DNA from: Flectobacillus sp. BAB-3569
Lineage (GTDB): Bacteria; Bacteroidota; Bacteroidia; Cytophagales; Spirosomataceae
Assembly: GCF_002270355.1 (NCBI RefSeq)
Contig: NZ_NJFZ01000019.1
Span: 104,117 to 168,116, forward strand
DNA length: 64,000 nucleotides
Direction of reading: 5' to 3'
The position numbers and the translations under genes were made by a program. The notes beneath the pieces are model-generated. The model worked only from the letters and a program-made list of their open reading frames with translations. It was not told the origin of the DNA and searched no databases. Shown one piece after another: positions 1-8,568 of this stretch. Within the stretch, counting starts at the first letter, position 1; the number at the start of each line of letters is the position of its first letter.

Positions 1-522
1 TGCTTCTGCTAGTACTTTTACAGTTGCGGCAGTATCCTCTGGACTTAATCCTACGCTTGGTTTGATAATCGTACCAATCAAAGGACGATCATAGACTTGG
101 GTTAATTTGCGACATCCCTCTATGCCAAAAGCTGGTCCTTCAAAATGATTAGCGAAAGATGCTGGCACTTCGAGAGAAATCAATTTCAAACCTGTAAACT
201 GTCGAATTTCGTACAAGTTGCCTTGCAAAGTAGAAATCATAACAGGCAAATTATAGCCAAAATTTTCGATTGACCACGATACCTCAACCATCGCACGGTG
301 ATATTGGCCTGTTGGACTTTGGGCACCCGGAATAGCTGGCGTTGTTACGGTTTCGAGAAAAGTAACCTTCTCTACTCTCGCTGCAAAACGGGCTTTCAGC
401 TCTTCTGTTTCGCCAGGAACAGCCACAAATGTTCCAGAAGATTGTTCCCCCGCTAATACCATTGCCGCTTTTTCAGGAGCAAATGGCGTTTCGATATAAT
501 ATGTTGCAAAAATTCTTTCCAT
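1..522 (-). CDS. RuBisCO-like protein (form IV), N-terminal part, cut by window edge
   Basis: The frame is open from ATG at 522 down to base 1 (174 codons, no stop), so the C-terminal half or more lies outside the window. The N-terminal region carries GEQSSGTF near residues 25-32, the counterpart of the ESSTGTW segment of RuBisCO large subunits. Next come YEIRQFTGLKLISLEVP (about 104-120) and GTIIKPSVGL (about 150-159) with a lysine at 154. This is RuBisCO large-chain architecture. In heterotrophic Bacteroidota such proteins are form IV RuBisCO-like proteins; characterised ones act in sugar-acid or apiose catabolism (3-oxo-isoapionate-4-phosphate decarboxylase or transcarboxylase) or methionine salvage, not carbon fixation. 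It lies 101 bp downstream of a GH127 gene on the same strand and is probably co-transcribed. The specific reaction is not readable from this fragment. Confidence 0.85.
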   Translation of the reverse strand, partial: MERIFATYYIETPFAPEKAAMVLAGEQSSGTFVAVPGETEELKARFAARVEKVTFLETVTTPAIPGAQSPTGQYHRAMVEVSWSIENFGYNLPVMISTLQGNLYEIRQFTGLKLISLEVPASFANHFEGPAFGIEGCRKLTQVYDRPLIGTIIKPSVGLSPEDTAATVKVLAEA

Positions 523-623
523 GTGTAATACTTCGTAATGCTGTATGCTTTAGGCAATAAGCGCTAAGCAAAATATTTTGTTTTTCTAGCCTACAGCCTA
601 TGGCTGACAGCTTAAAGCTATTT

Positions 624-2654
624 CTATCTACTCACTGGCAACCACACACTCATTTCGGTGTCGCCGCGATTAGCCCAAGCAAAATAAGGAATCAAAGAAA
701 CTTTGGTTGTTTGGGTATTGGTTGAAACAGGACGATACAGCGAATTTTTCCATTGATTATCTATAACCAATTTCACGGAGCCTTCTAATGCTGTAACTTC
801 GGTATTTACAATTTTCTGTTTTTTAGGAATCCACTGAGTTGTGGTCGGAATTAGGATAGAAGACAGTTTTTGGCTAGAAGACAAATCTGCTGATTCTAAA
901 CAATATACAATTGGTCCACGCTTTACAGCCACCTGATTTCTGGTCTCTTCAACCAAGGGATTGGACTCTAACAACTGAGTAGGCATAGCCAAACGCAATG
1001 TTAGCTTGTCGCCTTTTTTCCAATTTTGTTTGACTCCTACATATTCACTAATCGCAACAGTCTGGTTCAATTTTTTACCATTTATAAAAATCTCAGCTCC
1101 TGTTGTCCAGCTTGGAATACGCAAATAAATCGTATAATTCTGACTTGGAATTTCTTTCAAATCCAAAGTAATATTGCCTTCCCAAGGATAATTGGTTTGT
1201 TGTTCAACCCACAACTTTTGTCCATTTTCCAATGTTGTTTGAAGCATACTACCACCGTATAGGTTGATATACAGACCATCTTTTGCCAAACTATAGACAT
1301 AATTGTTGACCTCAGCGACCGTACGGACTACATTGGGCGGACAGCAATTTGATTTACTAATATAAGGAGAACGACCACCGTGCCAGCGCATCAAATATGG
1401 ATAATCTTTTGAAGCACTTAATGGATTGGTATAGAAAAACTTATTGCCTTCCAAATTCACTCCAGAAAGTATACTATTGTACAAAGCCAATTCCATAATA
1501 TCGGCATATTTAGCCTCGCCAGTCAATTGAAGCATACGCCAATTCCACAACAAATTTCCAATATTGGCACAAGTCTCATTATGAGCCGAATGATTCGGTA
1601 ACTGATAGGAACGTCCGTACGCCTGATGAATTTTTTGTACGGTATCAGGTTTATAGGCCGTTCCGTCTGGAGAAACCCCATCATATAAAGCACCACAAGC
1701 ACCAGTCACATACATTTTATGGTTAATTACATCATCCCAAAGGGCATTAAGCGGTGCTAACAAAGTAGCATCGCCTGTTTCTGCATACACATCTGCCACC
1801 CCTGCAAACAAGTAGTTAGCACGCACCGCATGACCAATTACCTTCGTCATTTTGCGAAAAGGAACACGGTCAGAATTATCATCAGTACCTTCTGATTCAC
1901 CGCGAATCGTAATCAGTTTTTCTGCCAAAGCCAAGTAACGAGGCTCCTTGGTAGTTCGGTACATTTCGATAATACCCATGTAGTGAGATGGGCAAATTGC
2001 ATTGCGAGCTTGTTCAGGGGAAGCAGTATTATAAAAACCAATCAAAAAATCTGTCGCTTTTTTGGCAATATTCAATAAGCTTGTTTTTCCAGTGACACGA
2101 TAATGAATACAAGCTGCCGTCATCAGGTGACCAAAATTATAAGCCTCAAAACTTAGCTTATCATCAAACATTTGTGTTTTCCCACTCGCTTTTTGTTCGA
2201 TAATAGATTTGGTATAAATATAGCCATCAGGCTTTTGCGCCTTACCGATTACCTCAATCGCATGGTCGAGCCAGCCCTCCAACTGTGGGTCTTTAGTGGA
2301 AGCATACATCGCCGACACAGCTTCCAAAGTTTTATAAAAATCTCCATCATGAAATGAAGGACCTCTAAAACGTCCTTTGGCCAGACCTGCCGCTACCTCA
2401 AAATTGTGAAAGGCATGACAACTTATGGTATCGTTATAGCGATTCCAGAGGGTGGGAACCATGGTCTTTTTACAAACCTCAAATCTATCTGCCCAAAAAC
2501 CCTTAGTCCAAGACACTGCTCCAATGTCAACGCTTTGGAGTTTAGCATATTTACTGCTTTGGGTATTTGTCAGCCCTTTAGTCTGTGAAAAAAGCGAATG
2601 AGTAAACAAACTCAAACACCCAACCAACAAGCCTTTTTGTAGGATATTCAACAT
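624..2654 (-). CDS. GH127 beta-L-arabinofuranosidase family protein
   Basis: 676 aa with an N-terminal signal peptide (MLNILQKGLLVGCLSLF, cleavage near SLFSQ), so exported. The rest is a GH127 (DUF1680) (alpha/alpha)6 barrel followed by beta domains. The family active site is intact: NETCANIG places Glu360 and Cys362, and SNCCPPN places Cys437 and Cys438. The spacing matches Glu338, Cys340, Cys417 and Cys418 of Bifidobacterium HypBA1, where the Cys residues and Glu bind zinc and one Cys is the nucleophile. Expected reaction: release of terminal beta-L-arabinofuranose in the periplasm. It is divergent from the plus-strand genes and upstream of the RuBisCO-like gene, so both may feed one catabolic route. 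The family call is firm; the exact linkage is inferred. Confidence 0.9.
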   Translation of the reverse strand: MLNILQKGLLVGCLSLFTHSLFSQTKGLTNTQSSKYAKLQSVDIGAVSWTKGFWADRFEVCKKTMVPTLWNRYNDTISCHAFHNFEVAAGLAKGRFRGPSFHDGDFYKTLEAVSAMYASTKDPQLEGWLDHAIEVIGKAQKPDGYIYTKSIIEQKASGKTQMFDDKLSFEAYNFGHLMTAACIHYRVTGKTSLLNIAKKATDFLIGFYNTASPEQARNAICPSHYMGIIEMYRTTKEPRYLALAEKLITIRGESEGTDDNSDRVPFRKMTKVIGHAVRANYLFAGVADVYAETGDATLLAPLNALWDDVINHKMYVTGACGALYDGVSPDGTAYKPDTVQKIHQAYGRSYQLPNHSAHNETCANIGNLLWNWRMLQLTGEAKYADIMELALYNSILSGVNLEGNKFFYTNPLSASKDYPYLMRWHGGRSPYISKSNCCPPNVVRTVAEVNNYVYSLAKDGLYINLYGGSMLQTTLENGQKLWVEQQTNYPWEGNITLDLKEIPSQNYTIYLRIPSWTTGAEIFINGKKLNQTVAISEYVGVKQNWKKGDKLTLRLAMPTQLLESNPLVEETRNQVAVKRGPIVYCLESADLSSSQKLSSILIPTTTQWIPKKQKIVNTEVTALEGSVKLVIDNQWKNSLYRPVSTNTQTTKVSLIPYFAWANRGDTEMSVWLPVSR

Positions 2655-2705
2655 AGTTTAGAAGATGTATATTTTCGGAATATATAAAATCTTATCATTG
2701 GTCAA

Positions 2706-2713
2706 CAAAGGTA
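2706..2713 (-). promoter_or_regulatory. Candidate -7 box for the GH127/RLP operon
   Basis: On the minus strand the 8-mer TACCTTTG matches the Bacteroidota -7 consensus TAnnTTTG, about 50 bases before the GH127 start. A well placed -33 TTTG is not obvious, so this is a moderate call. Confidence 0.4.
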
Positions 2714-2934
2714 CTAGGCTCTCAAAGTGTTTTTTTGTACCATTTTCTCCAAGTTTTATACCATATTACCTTTCATTTAGTCAACATTTTCTTGAAAGGA
2801 GCCAATATTGTATCTTGGCATAAGCTTCTGAAAAAATGCCTTCAAAATAGGCTAATTTTTAGAATGCTATGATAATATCGTACTGATTTTCGAAAAGGTT
2901 TTTCCTCTATAACAATCTGATAAAATTAAGGAAA

Positions 2935-5169
2935 ATGAAAAAATTGCTATTTATTATAGGCTTGTGGCATTCATGTTTCACTGATATTTTGGCACAAAAT
3001 ACCCGAGCATCAATCGACCAATACAATGTAATTTGGAATAGTCCAAGTCAAAATGCAGCTGAATCTATGCCTTGTGGTGGTGGAGATATTGGCTTGAATG
3101 TATGGGTCGAAAAAGGCGATATCTATTTTTACATAGCTCGAAGCGGAACTTTTGATCATAACAATGCAGTCCTGAAACTCGGGAGAATGCGTTTAACGGT
3201 ATCTCCAAATGTATTTGAAAACCCTAGCACTTTTACGCAAGTCCTCAGATTATCTTCGGGAGATGTTGTAATAGAAGGTAGCGACGGCAAAATCAAAACA
3301 CAGGTTAAAATCTGGGTTGACATTTTTCGTCCTAATATTTACGTAGAAGTTAATAGCAATCAGGCGATTACAGCAAAAGCACAATATGAAAGCTGGCGAT
3401 ATCAAGACCGTTTGATGAGTAAAGGCAAAGAAAATAATGCCAATTCCTACAAATGGGCGCCACCTCATCAGGTCGTTACGCGTAAGGATAGTATTCGCTT
3501 TGCACCAAAAGGAATCTTATTTTATCATAATAATGGTGACGAAATCTCAGCTTTTGATGTGGTAGTCAAACAACAGGGTTTAGATAGTCTGAAAAAACAG
3601 TTTTACAACCCTATCAAAAATTTAGTGTTCGGTGGCATCATTTCAGGTAATAACTGGCAGCAAGACGCAACAACGCAAGGTAAATATCGTGATACAGATT
3701 TTAAAGCTTGGAAAATCAAAACCATAAAATCATCTCGCCAACAACAATTGATGATTAGTTTGCACACCGCAACCACCACAAGTATCTCCGATTGGGAAAA
3801 GAGCTTATTAAAAACTCAAGCTGAAGGACAAAAGGATATGCTAATGGCTCAAAAGGCTACACATAATTGGTGGAGAGAGTTTTGGCAAAAAAGCTTTATT
3901 CATATTACTCCCAATCAAAAAAATAGCAAAAGCTGGGAAATAGCACGCAACTATCAAGTTTTTAGATACCAGTTGGCGTGTAATAACTTTGGACAATATC
4001 CTACAAAGTTTAATGGTGGTTTGTTTACGGTAGACCCTTACTTTACGGATACAACCATGAAATTTACACCTGATTTTAGAAATTGGGGTGGTGGAACACA
4101 TACTGCTCAAAATCAACGTTTGGTCTATTGGGGTTTGTTAAAAACAGGTGATTTTGAAGCAATGAAACCTCAATTTGATTTTTACAAAAGAATACTCAAC
4201 AACGCCGAACTACGCACCAAATACTACTGGGGACATCAGGGAGCTAGTTTTACAGAACAAATTGAAAATTTTGGTTTACCTAATCCCGCAGAATATGGAT
4301 GGAAACGCCCCGCTGGCTATGACAAAGGTATGGAATACAATGCTTGGCTCGAGTACGAATGGGATACGGCATTGGAATTTTGTTCCATGATTTTAGAAAC
4401 TGAAAGATTTACAGGAAAAAATATCACCGAATATATTCCTTTGATAGAAAGTTGTCTTCGTTTCTTTGACGAGCATTATCAATATTTAGCCAAAAAACGA
4501 GGTAGTAAAGCTTTGGACGGTAACAAACAATTAGTGATTTACCCTGGGTCGGGCGCTGAAACTTACAAAATGGCATACAATCCAAGTTCGACTATTGCAG
4601 GATTAAAAACGGTGTTGGAGCAACTTCTCTCCTCCCCTTCTCTAGCCTCCGAAAACAAAAAAACTTGGGAGGATATGCTTTCGCGAATTCCTCCTATGAG
4701 TTTCAGACAATTTGAAAATCATGCAACCATCGCGCCTGCCAAAACTTGGGAGCGTATCAATAATGTGGAAAGTCCTCAACTTTACCCTATTTTTCCTTGG
4801 AATCGCTACGGGATTGGAAAGTCAGGTTTGGACACTGCACGCAATACCTATTTATATGATACCGATGTGCTGAAATTTAGAAGCCATATTGGTTGGAAAC
4901 AAGATGTAATTTTTGCGGCTCGACTTGGACTAAGAGAAGAGGCGCAAAACTTGCTGGCGCTAAAACTTCAAAATGCTCCTCGCCGATTCCCTACTTTTTG
5001 GGGGCCGGGCTACGACTGGACACCCGATCATAACTGGGGTGGGTCGGGTATGATTGGTTTACAAGAAATGCTATTACAAACCACAGATCAAAAATATATC
5101 TGCTCCCTGCATGGCCCAAAGAATGGGATGTGCATTTCAAACTTCAAGCACCTTACCAAACAAGCGTAG
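2935..5169 (+). CDS. DUF5703 domain protein, C-terminus frameshifted
   Basis: 744 aa as read, with a signal peptide ending near DILAQ. The N-terminal domain (YNVIWNSPSQNAAESMPCGG, then GGDIGLNVWVEKGDIYFYIA) is typical of DUF5703. This is a secreted family built like GH95-type enzymes: an N-terminal beta-sandwich, then an alpha/alpha barrel with conserved WW/GG motifs. No activity is established to my knowledge. The last 24 or so residues (from ICSLHGPK) do not look like the family. Shifting frame at the A-run 5090-5094 gives IYLLPAWPKEWDVHFKL and a beta-strand tail ending at TAG 5259-5261, the normal end. One A appears to be missing. It heads the plus-strand enzyme row of the locus. Confidence 0.8.
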   Translation: MKKLLFIIGLWHSCFTDILAQNTRASIDQYNVIWNSPSQNAAESMPCGGGDIGLNVWVEKGDIYFYIARSGTFDHNNAVLKLGRMRLTVSPNVFENPSTFTQVLRLSSGDVVIEGSDGKIKTQVKIWVDIFRPNIYVEVNSNQAITAKAQYESWRYQDRLMSKGKENNANSYKWAPPHQVVTRKDSIRFAPKGILFYHNNGDEISAFDVVVKQQGLDSLKKQFYNPIKNLVFGGIISGNNWQQDATTQGKYRDTDFKAWKIKTIKSSRQQQLMISLHTATTTSISDWEKSLLKTQAEGQKDMLMAQKATHNWWREFWQKSFIHITPNQKNSKSWEIARNYQVFRYQLACNNFGQYPTKFNGGLFTVDPYFTDTTMKFTPDFRNWGGGTHTAQNQRLVYWGLLKTGDFEAMKPQFDFYKRILNNAELRTKYYWGHQGASFTEQIENFGLPNPAEYGWKRPAGYDKGMEYNAWLEYEWDTALEFCSMILETERFTGKNITEYIPLIESCLRFFDEHYQYLAKKRGSKALDGNKQLVIYPGSGAETYKMAYNPSSTIAGLKTVLEQLLSSPSLASENKKTWEDMLSRIPPMSFRQFENHATIAPAKTWERINNVESPQLYPIFPWNRYGIGKSGLDTARNTYLYDTDVLKFRSHIGWKQDVIFAARLGLREEAQNLLALKLQNAPRRFPTFWGPGYDWTPDHNWGGSGMIGLQEMLLQTTDQKYICSLHGPKNGMCISNFKHLTKQA

Positions 5170-5261
5170 AAGTAGAATGGAAAAATGGTAAGCTCGAAAA
5201 ACTCATCGTCATACCCGAATCTCGAAGAGCAGATATTATAGAAGCTTGGGAGTTGAAATAG
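5095..5261 (+). other. Out-of-frame C-terminal tail of the DUF5703 gene
   Basis: Reading the +1-shifted frame from the A-run gives LLPAWPKEWDVHFKL, APYQTSVEVEWKNGKLEKL and a final EAWELK before TAG at 5261. LLPAWP followed by a strand-rich domain is the usual ending of GH95-like and DUF5703 proteins. This stretch therefore belongs to the preceding gene. Confidence 0.75.
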
Positions 5262-5274
5262 ATATCTTGATATT

Positions 5275-5464
5275 TAGTGAATTGCGATTGAGTGAATGAA
5301 TTCTATCTTTATCTATTTACTAGTTCAAGACTTTGTCTTGGACTTATTTTTTATACAGTTTACAAACTGTAGCAAATACTAGTTCGAGACATGGCTTGAG
5401 ACGCAAGGCATTGCGTCTCTACTAGTGAAACATAATCACTCATCCACTCAATCACAAATCACTA
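5275..5464. repeat. MITE-like palindromic element, family A copy 1
   Basis: The left end begins TAGTGAATTGCGATTGAGTG. The right end, read on the other strand, begins TAGTGATTTGTGATTGAGTG. The two terminal arms of about 25 bp match with few mismatches. Inside are a family B repeat (5319-5370) and a hairpin GAGACGCAA/TTGCGTCTC (5398-5419). Further copies of the arm are at 39509-39610 and 55586-55680. Confidence 0.7.
5319..5370. repeat. Dispersed repeat, family B copy 1
   Basis: Two adjacent small palindromes, CAAGAC-TTT-GTCTTG and ACAGTTT-AC-AAACTGT, preceded by ACTAGTT. Nearly the same string recurs at 8409-8460, 47007-47050 and, in part, at 59559-59597, always between genes. Confidence 0.7.
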
Positions 5465-5538
5465 AATTTAAAATAACTCCCATTTTATTATAAAGTTGGT
5501 GGGCAAAATAGAATTTAATTTTTGTGCCCAAGGCATTC

Positions 5539-5649
5539 AGGTATCAACTTTCGGCGGTGGGCTTTGTAAAAAAGCATGGCTGTGGTTAATAAAAACATTT
5601 TAACACTCTGTGCCTTGTGCCTGTTGCCTTGTCCCTAAACACATAACTT
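5539..5649. repeat. Dispersed repeat, family C copy 1
   Basis: Contains GGTATCAACTTTCGGCGGTG, then GGGCTTTG, a poly-A/CATG segment, and TTAACACTCTGTGCCTTG. It is shared with 17384-17470 (same orientation) and 34337-34421 (inverted). Confidence 0.65.
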
Positions 5650-6016
5650 AAATATTATTCTGCTCGATTACTAAATATAGTTTTAAGAAATCCTTAAGTT
5701 CACACCAATTGAGTAATTCGAAATCATCTAATACAAAATACTCATAAGTCTCATCAAAATGAACAATTTTATAACACTATAGAACAGTTTTGCCTAAAAA
5801 TGACTCAAAATAGCCCTTTCAAATTGTTCACACAATTGATGATTTGAATAAAAAGCGCAAATATGATACGTTTTGATTAATATTTGAATAGAAACATCAA
5901 AGAGAACCTACTTACTTTGTTTCAATAATATATCAAATTAGTTCAATAAAATTGCTTTAAAGGCTGTTTGGTATATTATCCCCGAATTAATTAACTTAAA
6001 CGTATTAAAAGAAAAC
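5650..6016. other. AT-rich leader region before the GH5-like gene
   Basis: No open reading frame of substance and no convincing hairpin or promoter match was found. The stretch is strongly AT-rich and probably holds the promoter of the gene at 6017. Confidence 0.4.
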
Positions 6017-7153
6017 ATGATGAAGTTCAAAAGAGGTTGGTACAAAGGCATATCCTTGGCAGCTTTAATGATGTGCACTATATCTAACAGCTCAACGGCT
6101 CAGGTGCGTAAGGTATGGACAAAAGAGCAGGCAAATGAGTGGTATAAAAAACAAGGTTGGCTCGTCGGTGCAAACTATCTTCCTAAATCTGCCATCAACC
6201 AACTCGAAATGTGGCAAGCAGATACTTTTGATACAGAAAATATTGATAAAGAATTAGGATATGCCCAATCACTTGGAATGAATACCATGCGTGTGTTTTT
6301 GCATGATTTGGCTTATGAAACAGATTCAGTAGGTTTTTACAAACGCATTGATACATTTTTGACTATTGCTCAAAAACATAAAATTCGTCCTTTGATTGTA
6401 ATTTTTGATTCATGCTGGGATCCATTTCCACAAGTAGGCAAACAACATGAGCCAAAACCGTATGTACACAACTCTGGTTGGGTACAAAGTCCAGGACAAA
6501 AAGCCTTGCAGGATGAAAGTCAATATATACGTTTAGAGAAATACGTTAGAGCTGTCGTGAGTCATTATGCAAAGGATAAAAGAATTTTGGGTTGGGATGT
6601 TTGGAATGAACCAGATAATATGACTGGCCCATCTTATGAAAGATTAGAAATCAAAAATAAGGTAGATATTATCACTAAACTACTTCCAAAAGTTTTCGCT
6701 TGGGCGCGTGCTGCCAAACCTACTCAACCACTTACTTCTGGTGTTTGGGCGGGAGATTGGTCTCAAGATGCTAAATTGAAGCCAATCGAAAAGGTGCAAT
6801 TGGAAGAATCGGATGTGATTTCGTTTCACAATTATGATAATCCCACGATTTTTGAAAATAGAATAAAAGAATTGAGCCGTTATGGAAAACCAATGTTATG
6901 TACTGAGTATATGGCTCGTCCAAACGGTAGTACATTCCAAGGTTCATTGCCAATAGCAAAAAAATACAAAGTTGCCATGTTCAACTGGGGCTTTGTTTCA
7001 GGAAAATCTCAAACGATTTATCCTTGGGATAGCTGGACAAAGCAATACAATTCAGAGCCTCCTGTATGGTTTCATGATATTTTCAGAGAAGATGGTTCTC
7101 CATACAAGCAAGAGGAAGTTGACTTTATTAAATCTATGACACTGAAAAAATAA
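6017..7153 (+). CDS. GH5-like clan-A glycoside hydrolase
   Basis: 378 aa, N-terminal signal peptide (hydrophobic AALMMCTISNSS, cleavage near STAQ). The TIM-barrel signatures of clan GH-A are present: GMNTMRVFLHD (about 87-97), the acid/base motif GWDVWNEPDN with Glu198, and the nucleophile strand PMLCTEYMARP with Glu297. Relatives are often annotated as 1,4-beta-xylanase or cellulase-family glycosylhydrolase, but substrate cannot be read from these motifs. It is 57 bp upstream of the GH43 gene, so the two are probably one transcript in this glycan locus. Fold and mechanism are well supported; the substrate is unknown. Confidence 0.82.
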   Translation: MMKFKRGWYKGISLAALMMCTISNSSTAQVRKVWTKEQANEWYKKQGWLVGANYLPKSAINQLEMWQADTFDTENIDKELGYAQSLGMNTMRVFLHDLAYETDSVGFYKRIDTFLTIAQKHKIRPLIVIFDSCWDPFPQVGKQHEPKPYVHNSGWVQSPGQKALQDESQYIRLEKYVRAVVSHYAKDKRILGWDVWNEPDNMTGPSYERLEIKNKVDIITKLLPKVFAWARAAKPTQPLTSGVWAGDWSQDAKLKPIEKVQLEESDVISFHNYDNPTIFENRIKELSRYGKPMLCTEYMARPNGSTFQGSLPIAKKYKVAMFNWGFVSGKSQTIYPWDSWTKQYNSEPPVWFHDIFREDGSPYKQEEVDFIKSMTLKK

Positions 7154-7210
7154 GACTTTTAGTCTCAAGTGTCTTTTAAAAAACTGATAATCAAACACTA
7201 AAACATAAAA

Positions 7211-8257
7211 GTGAGAAAACTATTAACTATAATCCTTGCTTTAGGACTTTGTTCTTGTGGACAAATGGATGTTTCGGCACAAAGCCAAGGAACATTCGCT
7301 AATCCCTTATTGCCCTCTGGAGCAGATCCTTACAGTTTTTATAAAGATGGGTATTACTATTACACCCATACGACGGGCAACCGTTTGGTTTTATGGAAAA
7401 CGAAAAACATAGCAGAATTAGCAACCGCACCCAAGAAAACCATCTGGACACCGCCAGTCGGGACGATGTACTCTAAAGAAATTTGGGCACCAGAAATTCA
7501 TTTCATTCAAGGAAAATGGTATATGTATTTTGCTGCCGATGATGGTAAAAACGATAACCATAGAATGTATGTGCTAGAAAATGCCTCTGCTGACCCGATG
7601 GAGGGAGAATGGATATTTAAAGGAAAAGTGGCAGATAAAAATGATAAATGGGCTATCGACGGCGATGTTTTCACCCATAATAATCAGCTTTATATGATTT
7701 GGTCGGGTTGGGAAGGTGACGTAAATGTACAACAGAACATTTATATCGCAAAGATGAAAAATCCGTGGACAATTGATGGAGAAAGGGTAAAAATTTCTGG
7801 TTCAGACTATGATTGGGAAAAACATGGAGACCTCAACGACCCTAATAATCCGCCTCACGTAAATGTAAATGAAGGGCCTCAGTATTTGGCTCACGACAAA
7901 AAAGTATTTATTATCTACTCAGCAAGTGGCTGTTGGACAGATTTTTACGCTTTAGGAATGCTTACAGCAGACGCTAAAGCAGATTTACTCAATCCAAAAT
8001 CATGGAAAAAATCGGCACAACCTGTTTTCAAACAATCTGCAGAGAATAAGGTATATGCCCCAGGACATAATTCATTTTTCAAGTCAGCTAATGGCAAAGA
8101 AGACTGGATACTCTATCACGCAAACCCTGAACCCAATCAAGGTTGTGGAAACCATCGCTCTCCAAGAGCTCAGAAGTTTACTTGGAATGCCGATGGAACT
8201 CCCAACTTTGGAAAACCAGTAAGTACACAGGAACAAATAGCCTTACCTGCAAAATAA
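7211..8257 (+). CDS. GH43 family glycosidase (probable arabinan/xylan-type lipoprotein)
   Basis: 348 aa five-blade beta-propeller enzyme. The start is GTG at 7211; no in-frame ATG precedes the signal peptide. The N-terminus MRKLLTIILALGLCSCG has a plausible lipobox ending at Cys14 or Cys16, suggesting an outer-membrane lipoprotein. The catalytic triad of GH43 is visible: Asp39 in SGADP (base), Asp150 in AIDGD (pKa modulator) and Glu221 in NVNEGPQ (acid). The family includes alpha-L-arabinofuranosidases, arabinanases and beta-xylosidases. Together with two GH127-like proteins, an arabinofuranosyl substrate is likely. It follows the GH5-like gene by 57 bp and a terminator comes about 85 bp after its stop. 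Confidence 0.88.
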   Translation: MRKLLTIILALGLCSCGQMDVSAQSQGTFANPLLPSGADPYSFYKDGYYYYTHTTGNRLVLWKTKNIAELATAPKKTIWTPPVGTMYSKEIWAPEIHFIQGKWYMYFAADDGKNDNHRMYVLENASADPMEGEWIFKGKVADKNDKWAIDGDVFTHNNQLYMIWSGWEGDVNVQQNIYIAKMKNPWTIDGERVKISGSDYDWEKHGDLNDPNNPPHVNVNEGPQYLAHDKKVFIIYSASGCWTDFYALGMLTADAKADLLNPKSWKKSAQPVFKQSAENKVYAPGHNSFFKSANGKEDWILYHANPEPNQGCGNHRSPRAQKFTWNADGTPNFGKPVSTQEQIALPAK

Positions 8258-8340
8258 GATATTTGTCCATTTTAAAGATTTGAAAATGTAGGTCAATACG
8301 CTATCAAATCGAAAAGAATTCCAATTTTCTATGAGAACGC

Positions 8341-8371
8341 CTCGGGGGTGTAATGCCCTCGGGGTTATTTT
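8341..8371 (+). terminator. Rho-independent terminator after GH43
   Basis: CCTCGGGGG (8341-8349) pairs with CCCTCGGGG (8357-8365) through seven Watson-Crick and two G-T pairs. The loop is 7 nt (TGTAATG), followed by TTATTTT. Confidence 0.7.
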
Positions 8372-8408
8372 AAAGTTATCTACACATTTTTTTAAGGTTA
8401 CCGTCTTT

Positions 8409-8460
8409 ACTAGTTCAAGACTTTGTCTTGGACTTATTATCTAAACAGTTTCGAAACTGA
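8409..8460. repeat. Dispersed repeat, family B copy 2
   Basis: ACTAGTTCAAGACTTTGTCT, then TGGACTTATTAT and the palindrome CAGTTTCGAAACTG. It is nearly identical to 5319-5370 over its first 30 bases. It lies in the 305-bp gap between the GH43 gene and the next gene, which otherwise holds only the terminator. Confidence 0.7.
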
Positions 8461-8568
8461 ATCTATTACTAACACTATTTCAAGCTAGTGCTACAATTCT
8501 TGAAATGCTTTCATTTGTGTTAGGAATAAGATATTAATACAGAAACAATCCCTTGATAACTATTGACT

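Noticed and set aside
1..522. True carbon-fixing RuBisCO
   Set aside because: Heterotrophic Bacteroidota context, link to a glycoside hydrolase and no small subunit or phosphoribulokinase seen; form IV RuBisCO-like protein is the better reading.
543..617. Short tract with AGCCTACAGCCTATGGCTGAC-like self-similarity before the RLP start
   Set aside because: Looks like weakly repetitive sequence but could not be matched to any of the four repeat families with confidence.
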